Shown here one piece after another: positions 7,952 to 15,942 of a DNA stretch of 40,686 bases; the first letter of the stretch is position 1, and every line of letters starts with the position of its first letter. Position numbers and translations under genes: made by a program. The stretch is from Dendronalium phyllosphericum CENA369 (lineage in GTDB: Bacteria > Cyanobacteriota > Cyanobacteriia > Cyanobacteriales > Nostocaceae): positions 1 to 40,686 of the forward strand of contig NZ_JAECZA010000034.1 of NCBI RefSeq assembly GCF_016056275.1, in the 5' to 3' direction. The notes under the pieces were generated by a model. It had not been told where the DNA came from, did no database searches, and was given only the letters and a program-made list of their open reading frames with translations.

Positions 7952-10318
7952 GTGGATATCTATTGGCTTGACAAAATCAAAATGCTAGACCGCGCCAAAG
8001 TAGGTGACAAAGCATTTTACCTCAGCAGAATCATGCAGCGGGGCTATCCGGTAACACCCGGTTTTGTGATTTCAGCAGACGTTTTACGGCAATTCTTAGA
8101 AACTCTTAATAATTCAGAGTCATTAGTCGCTGATTTACCTGATTCTTCGTTACACCTAGATGTAGCTAATTGGCGACAACTTCAGCAAGTAGCTGGTCGT
8201 TTGCGTCAAGAAATCACAACAGCGACTGTACCACCAGAGTGGGTGAGTACAATCTTTAAGGCAGCTAAAGAATGGCAAACTAATTATCTGATTTTGCGAC
8301 CAACGCTAGCATTATCGACAGTAATGCCAAGTTTGGGGAATACATCTGGTTTGCTAGAATCAATCTTTTGTGACTGCGATGAAGAAGCGATCGCTAAAGC
8401 ATTAAAGCACACTTGGAGCCAGCTATTTCGTGCCAAAAGTTTACTGTATTGGCAAAAGGTGGGAATTAGTTTACAACAAATTAATTTAGCAGTGTTGGTG
8501 CAGCCCGTTCAAAATGCGATCGCTAGCGGCTTACTAAATGCCAATTCTGGGAAATGGAAAATAGAGGCTACTTGGGGATTAGGAACAGCAATTTACCAAG
8601 GCGATGTACTACCAGATACATACTACATCCAAGGAGACACAGGAGTTGTCCTAGAGCGACATCTAGGCAATAAAATGCTGGCTTATCGCTTTCATGATGC
8701 TGCACTAGATGCTTCGCAATCTCTAGCTGGGTCAGTAATAACAGCGGAAAATCCTGATATATTGGCTTATGTACTTGAGGAAGCCCAACAAAAACAGTAC
8801 GCTTTACAAGAAGAATACCTGCAACAAATAATCACTCTGGGAAATCAACTGATGAGTGACTTAGGGAAAAGCTTTACTATTAAGTGGACTATTTCTGAGG
8901 AAAGCTCTGTTACGTCAGTTAGTTCAACTTTGGCAACCAAAATCGGCGAGTGGCTTCCCCGTTTGAGTATCACGCAAGTTAGTAGCCCCCAATCAGCGAT
9001 TCCCAATTTGCAGTTTATTAAAGGATTGGGCGCAGCAACGGGACGAGCGACAGCGACGGCTTATATAATTAGCAATTCTCAACACAGACCAGAACAAATA
9101 CCCAAAGGAGTAATTTTAGTAGCACCGACGATTACACCAGATTGGCTACCGCTACTGCAACAAGTCGTTGGTATTGTTACACAGCAGGGAGGATTGACGA
9201 GCCATGCTGCGATTTTGGCTAGAGAACTGGGTATCCCAGCAGTGGTAAGTGCCACAGATGCCACAGTCATAATTGAAAACGGCGAACGGCTGCTTGTGGA
9301 TGGCGATCGCGGCGAGGTATATCGTATTAGAGAAGACAGAGTAGACAAAAAAGAAGACGGGGAACAACTCAAGTCCAATCGCCCAATTACGCCATCACCC
9401 CATCCTGTTATTATCCCGAATCTACCCATGATTGCCACCCAGCTGTTGGTTAACCTGAGTCAGCCTGGCTTAATCGAGCAAGTACAAAGCTTACCTGTGG
9501 ATGGGGTAGGATTGTTGCGCTCAGAATTAATGCTACTGGGAACGCTGGAGGGACAACATCCTAATATGTGGCTCTTAGGTGGGCACAAAGAAGAATTGTT
9601 AGAGCAATGGACTGAGCAGATTATGCAGTTTGCTCGTGGTTTTGCACCACGACCAGTATTTTATCGCTCTTTAGATTGGCGATCGCACGAGTTCTCATCA
9701 TCGACTGATAGTTCGTCATCAATACTAGGCGATCGCGGTACATTCAGTTATATCAACAATCCCGCAGTTTTTGAGTTAGAACTAACAGCCTTAGCAACTG
9801 TACAAAAAGCAGGTTACAGCAATATTCGCCTGTTGTTGCCTTTTGTTCGCAGCGTCCCAGAGTTTTCCTTTTGTCGGCAGAAAGTTGAGCAAGTCGGGTT
9901 AACCCAGATACCCCAGTTTGAATTATGGATCGTGGCAGAAGTACCTAGTGTGTTATTTTTACTGCCAGAATATGTAAAAGCAGGTGTAGCCGGAATTTCC
10001 ATTGGTACTAATGACCTTACGCAACTACTACTAGGAGTAGATAGAGAACAAGGACAGCTGACAAAAGTGTATAACGAACGGCATCCGGCGGTAATGGGTG
10101 CGATCGCCCAACTGATTCAAATGGCGAAAACTGCGGGGATACCATGTTCGATCTGCGGTCAAGCACCAGCGCTCTATCCAGAAATTATCGAGCAACTGGT
10201 GCAATGGGGCATTACTTCTATTTCTGTGGAACCGGAAGCAGTTGAGCGAACATACAAAGCGATCGCTCGTGCCGAACAAAGTTTAATTTTAGCAGCAGCA
10301 CGACGCAAACTTGAATAA
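7952..10318 (+). CDS. PEP synthase-like protein with divergent ATP-binding half
   Basis: The 788-residue protein has the three-part layout of phosphoenolpyruvate synthase (E. coli PpsA has 792). Residues 1-330 match the PEP/pyruvate-binding ATP-grasp domain, but the usual VRSSA(T)AEDLP...FAGQ stretch is reduced to LRPTLALSTVMPSLGNTSG (115-133). Residues about 355-460 are the phosphohistidine swivel, with H418 in GGLTSHAAILARELGIPAVV. Residues about 490-785 are the TIM barrel, with RSLDWRSHEF, LGDRG, SIGTNDLTQLLLGVDRE and the catalytic C735 in CGQAP. The ENP part of the usual ENPMLGWRG motif is missing. The start is GTG; MDIYWLDKI fits the domain start. PpsA turns pyruvate and ATP into PEP, AMP and phosphate. 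The swivel and barrel look able to act, and the ATP half is doubtful. Confidence 0.8.
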   Translation: MDIYWLDKIKMLDRAKVGDKAFYLSRIMQRGYPVTPGFVISADVLRQFLETLNNSESLVADLPDSSLHLDVANWRQLQQVAGRLRQEITTATVPPEWVSTIFKAAKEWQTNYLILRPTLALSTVMPSLGNTSGLLESIFCDCDEEAIAKALKHTWSQLFRAKSLLYWQKVGISLQQINLAVLVQPVQNAIASGLLNANSGKWKIEATWGLGTAIYQGDVLPDTYYIQGDTGVVLERHLGNKMLAYRFHDAALDASQSLAGSVITAENPDILAYVLEEAQQKQYALQEEYLQQIITLGNQLMSDLGKSFTIKWTISEESSVTSVSSTLATKIGEWLPRLSITQVSSPQSAIPNLQFIKGLGAATGRATATAYIISNSQHRPEQIPKGVILVAPTITPDWLPLLQQVVGIVTQQGGLTSHAAILARELGIPAVVSATDATVIIENGERLLVDGDRGEVYRIREDRVDKKEDGEQLKSNRPITPSPHPVIIPNLPMIATQLLVNLSQPGLIEQVQSLPVDGVGLLRSELMLLGTLEGQHPNMWLLGGHKEELLEQWTEQIMQFARGFAPRPVFYRSLDWRSHEFSSSTDSSSSILGDRGTFSYINNPAVFELELTALATVQKAGYSNIRLLLPFVRSVPEFSFCRQKVEQVGLTQIPQFELWIVAEVPSVLFLLPEYVKAGVAGISIGTNDLTQLLLGVDREQGQLTKVYNERHPAVMGAIAQLIQMAKTAGIPCSICGQAPALYPEIIEQLVQWGITSISVEPEAVERTYKAIARAEQSLILAAARRKLE

Positions 10319-10424
10319 CTAAATCAGGCTGCTTGAGGTAGTGAGGCAGCTAATATTGTTAATCTAGGAAGACTTGAGGGCAGTTTAAAGTAGTTTCAGT
10401 TCACTCCATAAGAGTCAAAAAATC

Positions 10425-10943
10425 ATGGGCGGAAAACCTTGGCATTACTTTGTTCCTCATTGCACAGACATTAATTCTGCATTACAAGTTCTGCGCGAAC
10501 AAGAATTTTGTGCAGGACGTTATGGGTTTGGTGCTTTAGAACATTTTTTTGGTAATTTAGAGAATTTTGACCGAGACTACATTAACTCTGAAGAATCTCC
10601 CGAAGAGTTAATCGAAGAGTACGGTAATGTCCAAGCCGCAATTGAAGCTGTTCTTGATGAGTATGGAAGTGAGGGAACGGCTTCTATTTTGGATATGCTT
10701 GGTATTTCACTCGTTCCTGAATCTTCAGCTGTTTCTCCTATATCTAGGAATGATTTGCTAGAACTATTTGGAACTGATAAACCAACACGAGAAATGGTTG
10801 AATCTATCTTGATAGAGGAGCAAGACCTAGATGCTTGTGAAGAATTTTGGTCTAGCATTAGTCGTGGAGAAGGACGATACATTGTTCTTTATACAGAGAA
10901 TCAGCCAGTAGAAATCTTTTTTGCAGGTTACTCATTTGATTAA
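10425..10943 (+). CDS. Hypothetical acidic protein, 172 residues
   Basis: I do not recognise a named family. The protein begins MGGKPWHYFVPHCTDINSAL, which looks like a conserved N-terminal block, and then becomes strongly acidic (SEESPEELIEEYGN, IEEQDLDACEEF). It ends in a hydrophobic/aromatic strand (YIVLYTENQPVEIFFAGYSFD). No signal peptide, membrane segment or catalytic motif is visible. It follows the PEP-synthase-like gene by 106 bases on the same strand and might be co-transcribed. Codon use is ordinary. Confidence 0.65.
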   Translation: MGGKPWHYFVPHCTDINSALQVLREQEFCAGRYGFGALEHFFGNLENFDRDYINSEESPEELIEEYGNVQAAIEAVLDEYGSEGTASILDMLGISLVPESSAVSPISRNDLLELFGTDKPTREMVESILIEEQDLDACEEFWSSISRGEGRYIVLYTENQPVEIFFAGYSFD

Positions 10944-11041
10944 GGCAGAATATGGCGTTAGACTTCATAGCCAAAAGTTTACTATTGCCAGCGAGTTTAG
11001 CCGTTAAGAGTGAGAAGTACTGTTAACTCCTCACTACCAAC

Positions 11042-11848
11042 TTATCGAATATATCCAGTCTCCCGTAAAAACTTACGTAAATCGGCAAAGAATTTAGTGC
11101 GATCGCTTTTCTTATAAACTTGCTGCACTCGCTGCCAACCATCCTGTCCTTGACCAAGTAGATACTTATCTGCCAGATAGGATGCTAAAAATCCTTTGCC
11201 ATCATCACCTTGTTGCCGTGCCTCCATGTAAGTTTGCCATTGTTCCGCAGCATGACTGTAGATTAACTTGGGATAGCTGCGAGTCACATCAATCATTTTT
11301 CCTTGACGATACTGCCAAATTTGCAGGGGATAGCCAGAAGCCGCATAAGATGTAAAAGCATAGGCAAAGCGATCGTCTTGACTATCAAATTCTGGCAGTC
11401 CATCCTTGTCTAAATCTTGCAAACGATAGCCATTATTACCCCATTCATGACGAGTCTGAATGTATTGCTTAGACTTGCCGTCATAACGGTAAATCAAAGA
11501 ATAGGTACAACAGTGCGCGCCGCCTGTAAAAAAATCCGCAATTACTTCTGGTTCTTTGTTGCCGTCCAAGTCTAGCACTGGTAACTTTTTGTCGTCTGTA
11601 AGTACCTCAACAGGTCGGTCATATTCACTTTCTTGCGGCAGCTTTTTATCCAAAACAGTTGTACCCGCCCGTATAATTTGCAACCGCACATTTTTGTATT
11701 GATATTCCTCTAGTTTGTCAAAGGATATTTCTGCTCGGACATTGCCCGATTGTCCGGTAATTACCTCTGCCTTAACAGGCTGTGATAATACAGCCGTCAT
11801 GCTCAAAATAGCTAAACCGATCGCAGATTGGTTAATCAAGGCACGCAT
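11042..11848 (-). CDS. Secreted protein with Asp-rich (FG-GAP-like) motifs
   Basis: A Sec-type signal peptide is visible from MRALINQSAIGLAILSMTAV to a VKA|E cleavage site. The mature protein carries two DxDxDG-like, possibly Ca2+-binding stretches, VLDLDGNKEPEVIADFF and LQDLDKDGLPEFDSQDDRF, separated by GGAHCCTYSLIYRYDG. This layout is common in cyanobacterial periplasmic proteins related to FG-GAP/VCBS repeats. An upstream ATG at 11884 adds 12 polar residues before the signal peptide, so I place the start at 11848, giving 268 residues. The function is unknown; I infer a periplasmic or surface location. Confidence 0.75.
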   Translation of the reverse strand: MRALINQSAIGLAILSMTAVLSQPVKAEVITGQSGNVRAEISFDKLEEYQYKNVRLQIIRAGTTVLDKKLPQESEYDRPVEVLTDDKKLPVLDLDGNKEPEVIADFFTGGAHCCTYSLIYRYDGKSKQYIQTRHEWGNNGYRLQDLDKDGLPEFDSQDDRFAYAFTSYAASGYPLQIWQYRQGKMIDVTRSYPKLIYSHAAEQWQTYMEARQQGDDGKGFLASYLADKYLLGQGQDGWQRVQQVYKKSDRTKFFADLRKFLRETGYIR

Positions 11849-11908
11849 AGTATCGATTGTGGGTGTTGTATGTAGCTGGTTCAACTGTATACAACACTAC
11901 AAAAACGG

Positions 11909-13084
11909 TCAATATCGGAAAATTGCCGCCGCCGGCGCATCATTAGGCATTTGTTCTGGCTTCACAACGTAAACTGTACCGCCATTTAAAAGCGTATGAA
12001 TAGCAGCAAAATCCAACATATCTTCATCATTCGGTTGTGGTTGGGGGTGCAAATCGACAGCCATTGAATCTGAATCGAACTCACCCCAAATTTGTTGTCC
12101 TACTGGTACAAACAAAGAATCAATTTTTTGATAGTAAGCCGCTGAAATGATTTCTTTAAGATCGCTAGAGGCTTTGCCAGTAACTTCGCCAGCGAGTTGT
12201 TGATAAAGTTCCATTGCATCTTGTTCCGACTGATGAAATAGAGGTTCAACGATTGGCCAAGCTTCGGCGTGCAATTCTTCCGCCTGGAAAAGTTCTGGTC
12301 TGCGGGTAATTCCTTCTTCTAGGAGATGAGGATAACTATTCGCCTCTCGGTAAATAGGATGCAGATACTCCACTCCTGCCAAAATTAAAGGAGCTTTACG
12401 ATTTCGCAGTTTCTCGTGCAATGCGGCATCAATTGCGTGAAAGTATTGCAGAATCGCTTCTTGGTGCTGGTCTCTGTCTGGACTTCCTTGACCGTGAAAT
12501 GCACCTGGTTGCGATCGCGTAAAAGGATTTGAGGTGCTACCTTTGGGTGTAGCTATGCGAAATTGGCCTTCTTTAGCGGTTTCGTCGTAGAGTAGAGCTT
12601 CATCAATACTTTTAGGCATATTTTCTACTTCTACTTCATTGAGACCGGAGCGCGTTCCCTCAAAAAACTTCGCATCCTTTTGACTTAGAGCGAGGACGTA
12701 GAACTTACCATCATTATTAGTTAAATGTAGCAACGGCTTGAGATGGAAGCGATCGCTCACAACTACCAATTCTTGACACTCCATCGGTAGATGGTAATAG
12801 CGAAATACCTGCGAAGAAATAAATATTGCCAGCCCGTGGTCTTGATGTTCCCAAAAATCAGTTGTATCGAGTTCCATAGCCGGCTGGAGAAAGTTTATCG
12901 CCTCAGTATGGCGAATCCCTATCGCATCCAAGCGTTCCTCAGCTTCACGGATTAAATTTTTAAAACGAATTGGGTTTTGTCGAATCTCTGGCCCTGCTTT
13001 TTGCATAGGCATATACAGAGAGACGCAGGGACTATGAGGATGTTCGATTAAAGTTTTTAGTTCATCAATAGATAATATCGTCAT
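11909..13084 (-). CDS. baeRF3-type protein (bacterial archaeo-eukaryotic release factor-like)
   Basis: The N-terminal words CVSLYMPMQKAGPEIRQNPIRFKNL and LIREAEERL, and the central KFYVLALSQKDAKFFEG, match my recollection of the bacterial eRF1/Pelota-like family 3. The C-terminal part holds LILAGVEYLHPIYREANSY and the family-like ending GGTVYVVKPEQMP. Members are proposed to act at ribosomes, perhaps in rescue or stress, but this is poorly tested. The start is supported by AGGAG 8 bases upstream of ATG 13084. The protein has 391 residues, is soluble and has no signal peptide. It lies 60 bases upstream of the secreted protein gene on the same strand. The family assignment rests on recalled motifs, not a search. 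Confidence 0.7.
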   Translation of the reverse strand: MTILSIDELKTLIEHPHSPCVSLYMPMQKAGPEIRQNPIRFKNLIREAEERLDAIGIRHTEAINFLQPAMELDTTDFWEHQDHGLAIFISSQVFRYYHLPMECQELVVVSDRFHLKPLLHLTNNDGKFYVLALSQKDAKFFEGTRSGLNEVEVENMPKSIDEALLYDETAKEGQFRIATPKGSTSNPFTRSQPGAFHGQGSPDRDQHQEAILQYFHAIDAALHEKLRNRKAPLILAGVEYLHPIYREANSYPHLLEEGITRRPELFQAEELHAEAWPIVEPLFHQSEQDAMELYQQLAGEVTGKASSDLKEIISAAYYQKIDSLFVPVGQQIWGEFDSDSMAVDLHPQPQPNDEDMLDFAAIHTLLNGGTVYVVKPEQMPNDAPAAAIFRY

Positions 13085-13505
13085 ATTATGAAACTCCTAT
13101 CCAGTCTATATAAAGCTGAACCCTATGTATTTATTTCAATACCTGAATCAAGAGATTTCATCTTTCTTTTGATAAGAAATTATCCGCCACGGACACCATT
13201 CTGAAGATGGATAAAATAGAGGGGAAAAGGAGAGAACAGGTTGGTCGTCCACAATCAATATCGCTTTTACCTGCAAACTACTTTTTAAACAACCTCTTAA
13301 GACAATTGCGATTGTTCAAAGCCTTACATAAACTGGGTTTTTACTTAGCACTCAGCACTCAGCACTCAGCACTTTGCTGTAGTATCCTAAATCATTCTGT
13401 AAAACGAATATCCCCAACTTATTTTATAAGTCGGGGATGTATGGCTTTAAATTTTCACAAATTAAATAATATTGCTATCGTAAGCAGCTATTTAGAGAAA
13501 AATCT
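13085..13505. other. Intergenic region with heptamer tandem repeat
   Basis: Positions about 13346-13373 hold four copies of the 7-base unit AGCACTC, a typical Nostocales short tandem repeat. The rest shows no gene I can support. An open frame on the plus strand (13207-13704) runs through the repeat and overlaps the DUF1361 gene, and its translation is not protein-like. Confidence 0.6.
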
Positions 13506-14177
13506 TCAATTATCCAGATTCGGAGTGTTAGTTCTTTGTGATTTGATAGCTATTCCTTTATGTAGTTGCGCTACAAAACCCAAAGTAACGCGTTTCATAA
13601 TCCACTGCAAACTTACCAGGATCGTAAAAGTGATAGCCATAATCACCAACGGCTGTTTACCTAAGAGTTCCTCTACACCTTTGGTAACTAAGGCATCGGG
13701 TTGAGTAATAAAATCCCAACTGTTAAAACGTAAAAACCGACCCCAATAAATTCCAACAGCACAAAGAATATGGGTAATCAGTTCAACCCATAAAATCCAT
13801 TGACTTTTGCCAATGCGGTGTAAGTAGTGACCCAAATTAATTAAAGATATTACATAAGCTTCTAATCCGGCTAAAATTACCACTGAGTAAAGAGGAATGA
13901 GTATCAGGGTAATTATCCACACAGATTGAATTGTACGAATATCATCTATCAAGTGAATTATATCAGTTAACAGATAAGGCGCATTTGGTAAAAAAGCATA
14001 GAAAACCAAGAATCCTAGCCACCAAACCCAAGAGCGACCGCGGTTGCTACGACGAAATAGCCAAACACTTAAAGCTAAAGGTATAAAAGCTAGAAACAAA
14101 TTCCAAGTCATCCAGCTCTTGTTAATATTCAAGACCTGCAAAACTCTGGCTATCAATTCAATGAATTCTTCTTTCAT
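13506..14177 (-). CDS. DUF1361 membrane protein
   Basis: The 223-residue protein has about six hydrophobic segments and the diagnostic block FYAFLPNAPYLLTDIIHLID (residues about 58-77), which I recognise as DUF1361. Residues LALSVWLFRR and WWLGFL flank the first loops. The function of the family is unknown; the location is presumably the cytoplasmic membrane. ATG 14177 is the only sensible start (MKEEFIELIARVLQ). The gene stands alone, with hairpin-bearing DNA on its 5' side. Confidence 0.85.
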   Translation of the reverse strand: MKEEFIELIARVLQVLNINKSWMTWNLFLAFIPLALSVWLFRRSNRGRSWVWWLGFLVFYAFLPNAPYLLTDIIHLIDDIRTIQSVWIITLILIPLYSVVILAGLEAYVISLINLGHYLHRIGKSQWILWVELITHILCAVGIYWGRFLRFNSWDFITQPDALVTKGVEELLGKQPLVIMAITFTILVSLQWIMKRVTLGFVAQLHKGIAIKSQRTNTPNLDN

Positions 14178-14539
14178 AAAATGCTGACTGGCAAGACGCG
14201 TGATTGATATGGATTCGCTCTGTAGTCTTAACTTCAGTAATTACTTGGTGAAACTGTCAAAACAGAGAAAGGTTTTTGTGTGTTCTATACTGGACAGTAA
14301 AAATGGCTAATGCTTAATTTTTCACTTTACCAGCTTAAACACATAGTATAGCCAGAAAATCATCAAGGGTAAATCTGTCACAGAAAGGAAGTTTTTACTA
14401 GCAACTTTTGGTGCTAATAAAAACTTCCTATAGAATTTGTCTTTTTGAAAGATGCCCTAGCCATAGCCATTAAATTAACTTCAATTTGGCTGGGCTTAAT
14501 TCCAGAATAATTCAGATTGCTGATTCCTTAGCTCCTAGA
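14178..14539. other. Intergenic region, 362 bases, containing a strong hairpin
   Basis: This gap holds the promoter side of the DUF1361 gene and the 3' side of the secreted protein gene at 14540. The only strong structure is the 18-base stem at 14386-14429 described separately. I see no gene. Confidence 0.5.
14386..14429. repeat. Strong 18-base stem-loop
   Basis: AGGAAGTTTTTACTAGCA (14386-14403) pairs with TGCTAATAAAAACTTCCT (14412-14429) with one mismatch and an 8-base loop, ACTTTTGG. On neither strand is the stem followed directly by a T-run, so it is not a standard intrinsic terminator. It could be part of a small RNA, an operator-like site or a repeat remnant. Confidence 0.65.
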
Positions 14540-15676
14540 TTAACGCACTAACACTCGACTACGGGGGCCAATTGCCTGTTTAGAGGTATTACGTCTGGCG
14601 CGGCAATCGATAGAATTTGTCGAACAACTACTTGAGGTGACAGTAGAAGCTGCTAAACTTGCGGGATTAGCTGCAAATGAATTACCGCTACTGAATTCAA
14701 TATTGGGTGTAGTAACAGGTGTCGAAAAATTAGCCTTATTTGTTTCTACTGTTGGTGTTTGCGAAGTATATGCCTGCGGTGCTGCTTCGATCGCACTACT
14801 CGTATCAACTACAGGAGTCGGTGTGTTATTTACACTTACTACAGGTGCGGGAGTCGGCGTATTATTAACACTCACAACGGGTGCGGGAGTGGGTGTAGGT
14901 GAGGGAGTTGGCGTATTACTCACAACAGGTGCGGGAGTGGGTGTAGGTGTGGGAGTTGGCGTATTATTACTACTGATGGGAGTAGCATCGGCTGGTACTG
15001 TAATTGTCAATCTCACTAAAGGTACGTTGTTCATTTTCCAGGATGTGACCGTTGGCTTACCCGGTAAATCAGACTTGAAATCAAAGACTGTAGGACTTAG
15101 ACCACCGTTGCGATCGCTATATCGCGGCCCTTGTCCGCTTACCTGAAAGGTTCCTTGATACTGCTTTCCAGTATTTGGATCGGTGACAATACCTGTGTAG
15201 AAGGCTTTTGTGAGTCCAAATTCATCCTGAACTACGCCTTGAAATTTGGTTCCTGGTACTTTTCCTTGGTAAGTATACGGTGTCAACGTACCGCCAGACA
15301 GAATCGAGGAACTGAGAACGCCATCAAAGGAGATAACAGGAATACCTTTAAAGTCAACAAAGTAATGCAGACTGCCGTCTGAGCGTGTTTCTACTTTCAC
15401 ATAATTAGACTGGTAGACAGTAACATAATTAGGATTACTCTTAGAACCCGTGTTGCGTTGGTAAGTACCGTTGGAATCGGTATCAACACGAGTCACTCTG
15501 TTATTGAAATTAGGATTGTTGTTGGGAAGTTGAATAGTTCCTGATAATGCGCCAGTGCTTTGAATGGTAATTTGCGCGGAAGCGCTTGTATCTCCCAAAC
15601 CAACAAGCAAGGCTGCTAAACTGCTGCTACCTAAAACTACATAACCAAATTTAGTAGCTGACGAACTTAATTGCAT
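14540..15676 (-). CDS. Secreted protein with Pro/Thr/Val-rich tail
   Basis: The 378-residue protein starts MQLSSSATKFGYVVLGSSSL with a signal peptide likely cut after the Ala-Ser-Ala-Gln region (SASAQ, near residue 35). Residues about 36-230 are a Ser/Thr/Asn/Gly-rich, beta-type domain I cannot name. Residues about 240-300 are low-complexity PTPTPTPTPAPVV / NTPTPAPVVSV repeats, which would form a stiff, wall-spanning linker. The C-terminus has two Cys (SSSCSTNSIDCRARR) and a basic tail. The start is supported by AAGGAGC seven bases upstream of ATG 15676. A terminator-like hairpin lies in its leader (15706-15741). An envelope or surface role is inferred. Confidence 0.7.
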   Translation of the reverse strand: MQLSSSATKFGYVVLGSSSLAALLVGLGDTSASAQITIQSTGALSGTIQLPNNNPNFNNRVTRVDTDSNGTYQRNTGSKSNPNYVTVYQSNYVKVETRSDGSLHYFVDFKGIPVISFDGVLSSSILSGGTLTPYTYQGKVPGTKFQGVVQDEFGLTKAFYTGIVTDPNTGKQYQGTFQVSGQGPRYSDRNGGLSPTVFDFKSDLPGKPTVTSWKMNNVPLVRLTITVPADATPISSNNTPTPTPTPTPAPVVSNTPTPSPTPTPAPVVSVNNTPTPAPVVSVNNTPTPVVDTSSAIEAAPQAYTSQTPTVETNKANFSTPVTTPNIEFSSGNSFAANPASLAASTVTSSSCSTNSIDCRARRNTSKQAIGPRSRVLVR

Positions 15677-15705
15677 AAAAATGCTCCTTAATTGATATTA
15701 AAAAA

Positions 15706-15741
15706 CACGCATAGGTTTACAGTCTCCGCTCCTATTGCGTG
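15706..15741 (-). terminator. Hairpin with T-run in the leader of the 14540-15676 gene (terminator or attenuator)
   Basis: Read on the minus strand, CACGCAATAGG (15741-15731) pairs with CCTATGCGTG (15715-15706) with one bulged base, and TTTTTTAATATC follows. This is the form of an intrinsic terminator. It ends about 25 bases before the ATG at 15676 and only about 10 bases from its ribosome site, so it would stop transcription from the porin side or act as an attenuator for the downstream gene. Confidence 0.55.
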
Positions 15742-15877
15742 ACAAAAAAGTTCAAAATGTAACTGCTTGATAAACTAGTTGCTGTTTTTCGGCTTTCGGT
15801 AGATGACTAATGCCAACTGATTTTAAATGCCATTTTTGGGTAATTAAGGCAGATAAATAAGAATTGCAAGCGATCGC

Positions 15878-15919
15878 AAGTATTTACTCAATACTTACTA
15901 GGGGGTTAAACCCCTTGTG
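15878..15919. repeat. Two small hairpins downstream of the porin gene
   Basis: AAGTATT (15878-15884) and AATACTT (15890-15896) are perfect inverted copies with a 5-base loop. Just beside them AGGGGGTTAAACCCCTT (about 15900-15916) forms a short G-C stem. Both lie 25-65 bases past the porin stop on the minus strand. No T-run follows, so they may protect the 3' end or assist termination. This is weak evidence. Confidence 0.4.
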
Positions 15920-15942
15920 ATTACATTTACATCAGTACAAAA

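Noticed and set aside
13207-13704. 165-codon plus-strand open frame
   Set aside because: It runs through a heptamer tandem repeat, overlaps the DUF1361 gene on the other strand and has no protein-like features.
14812-14970. Repeats that could suggest a CRISPR-like array in the Pro/Thr-rich gene
   Set aside because: Units are short, in frame and code for PTPTPAPVV peptide, with no unique spacers.
14637-15146. 169-codon plus-strand frame rich in Gly/Val
   Set aside because: It is the antisense shadow of the Pro/Thr repeat region of the secreted protein gene.
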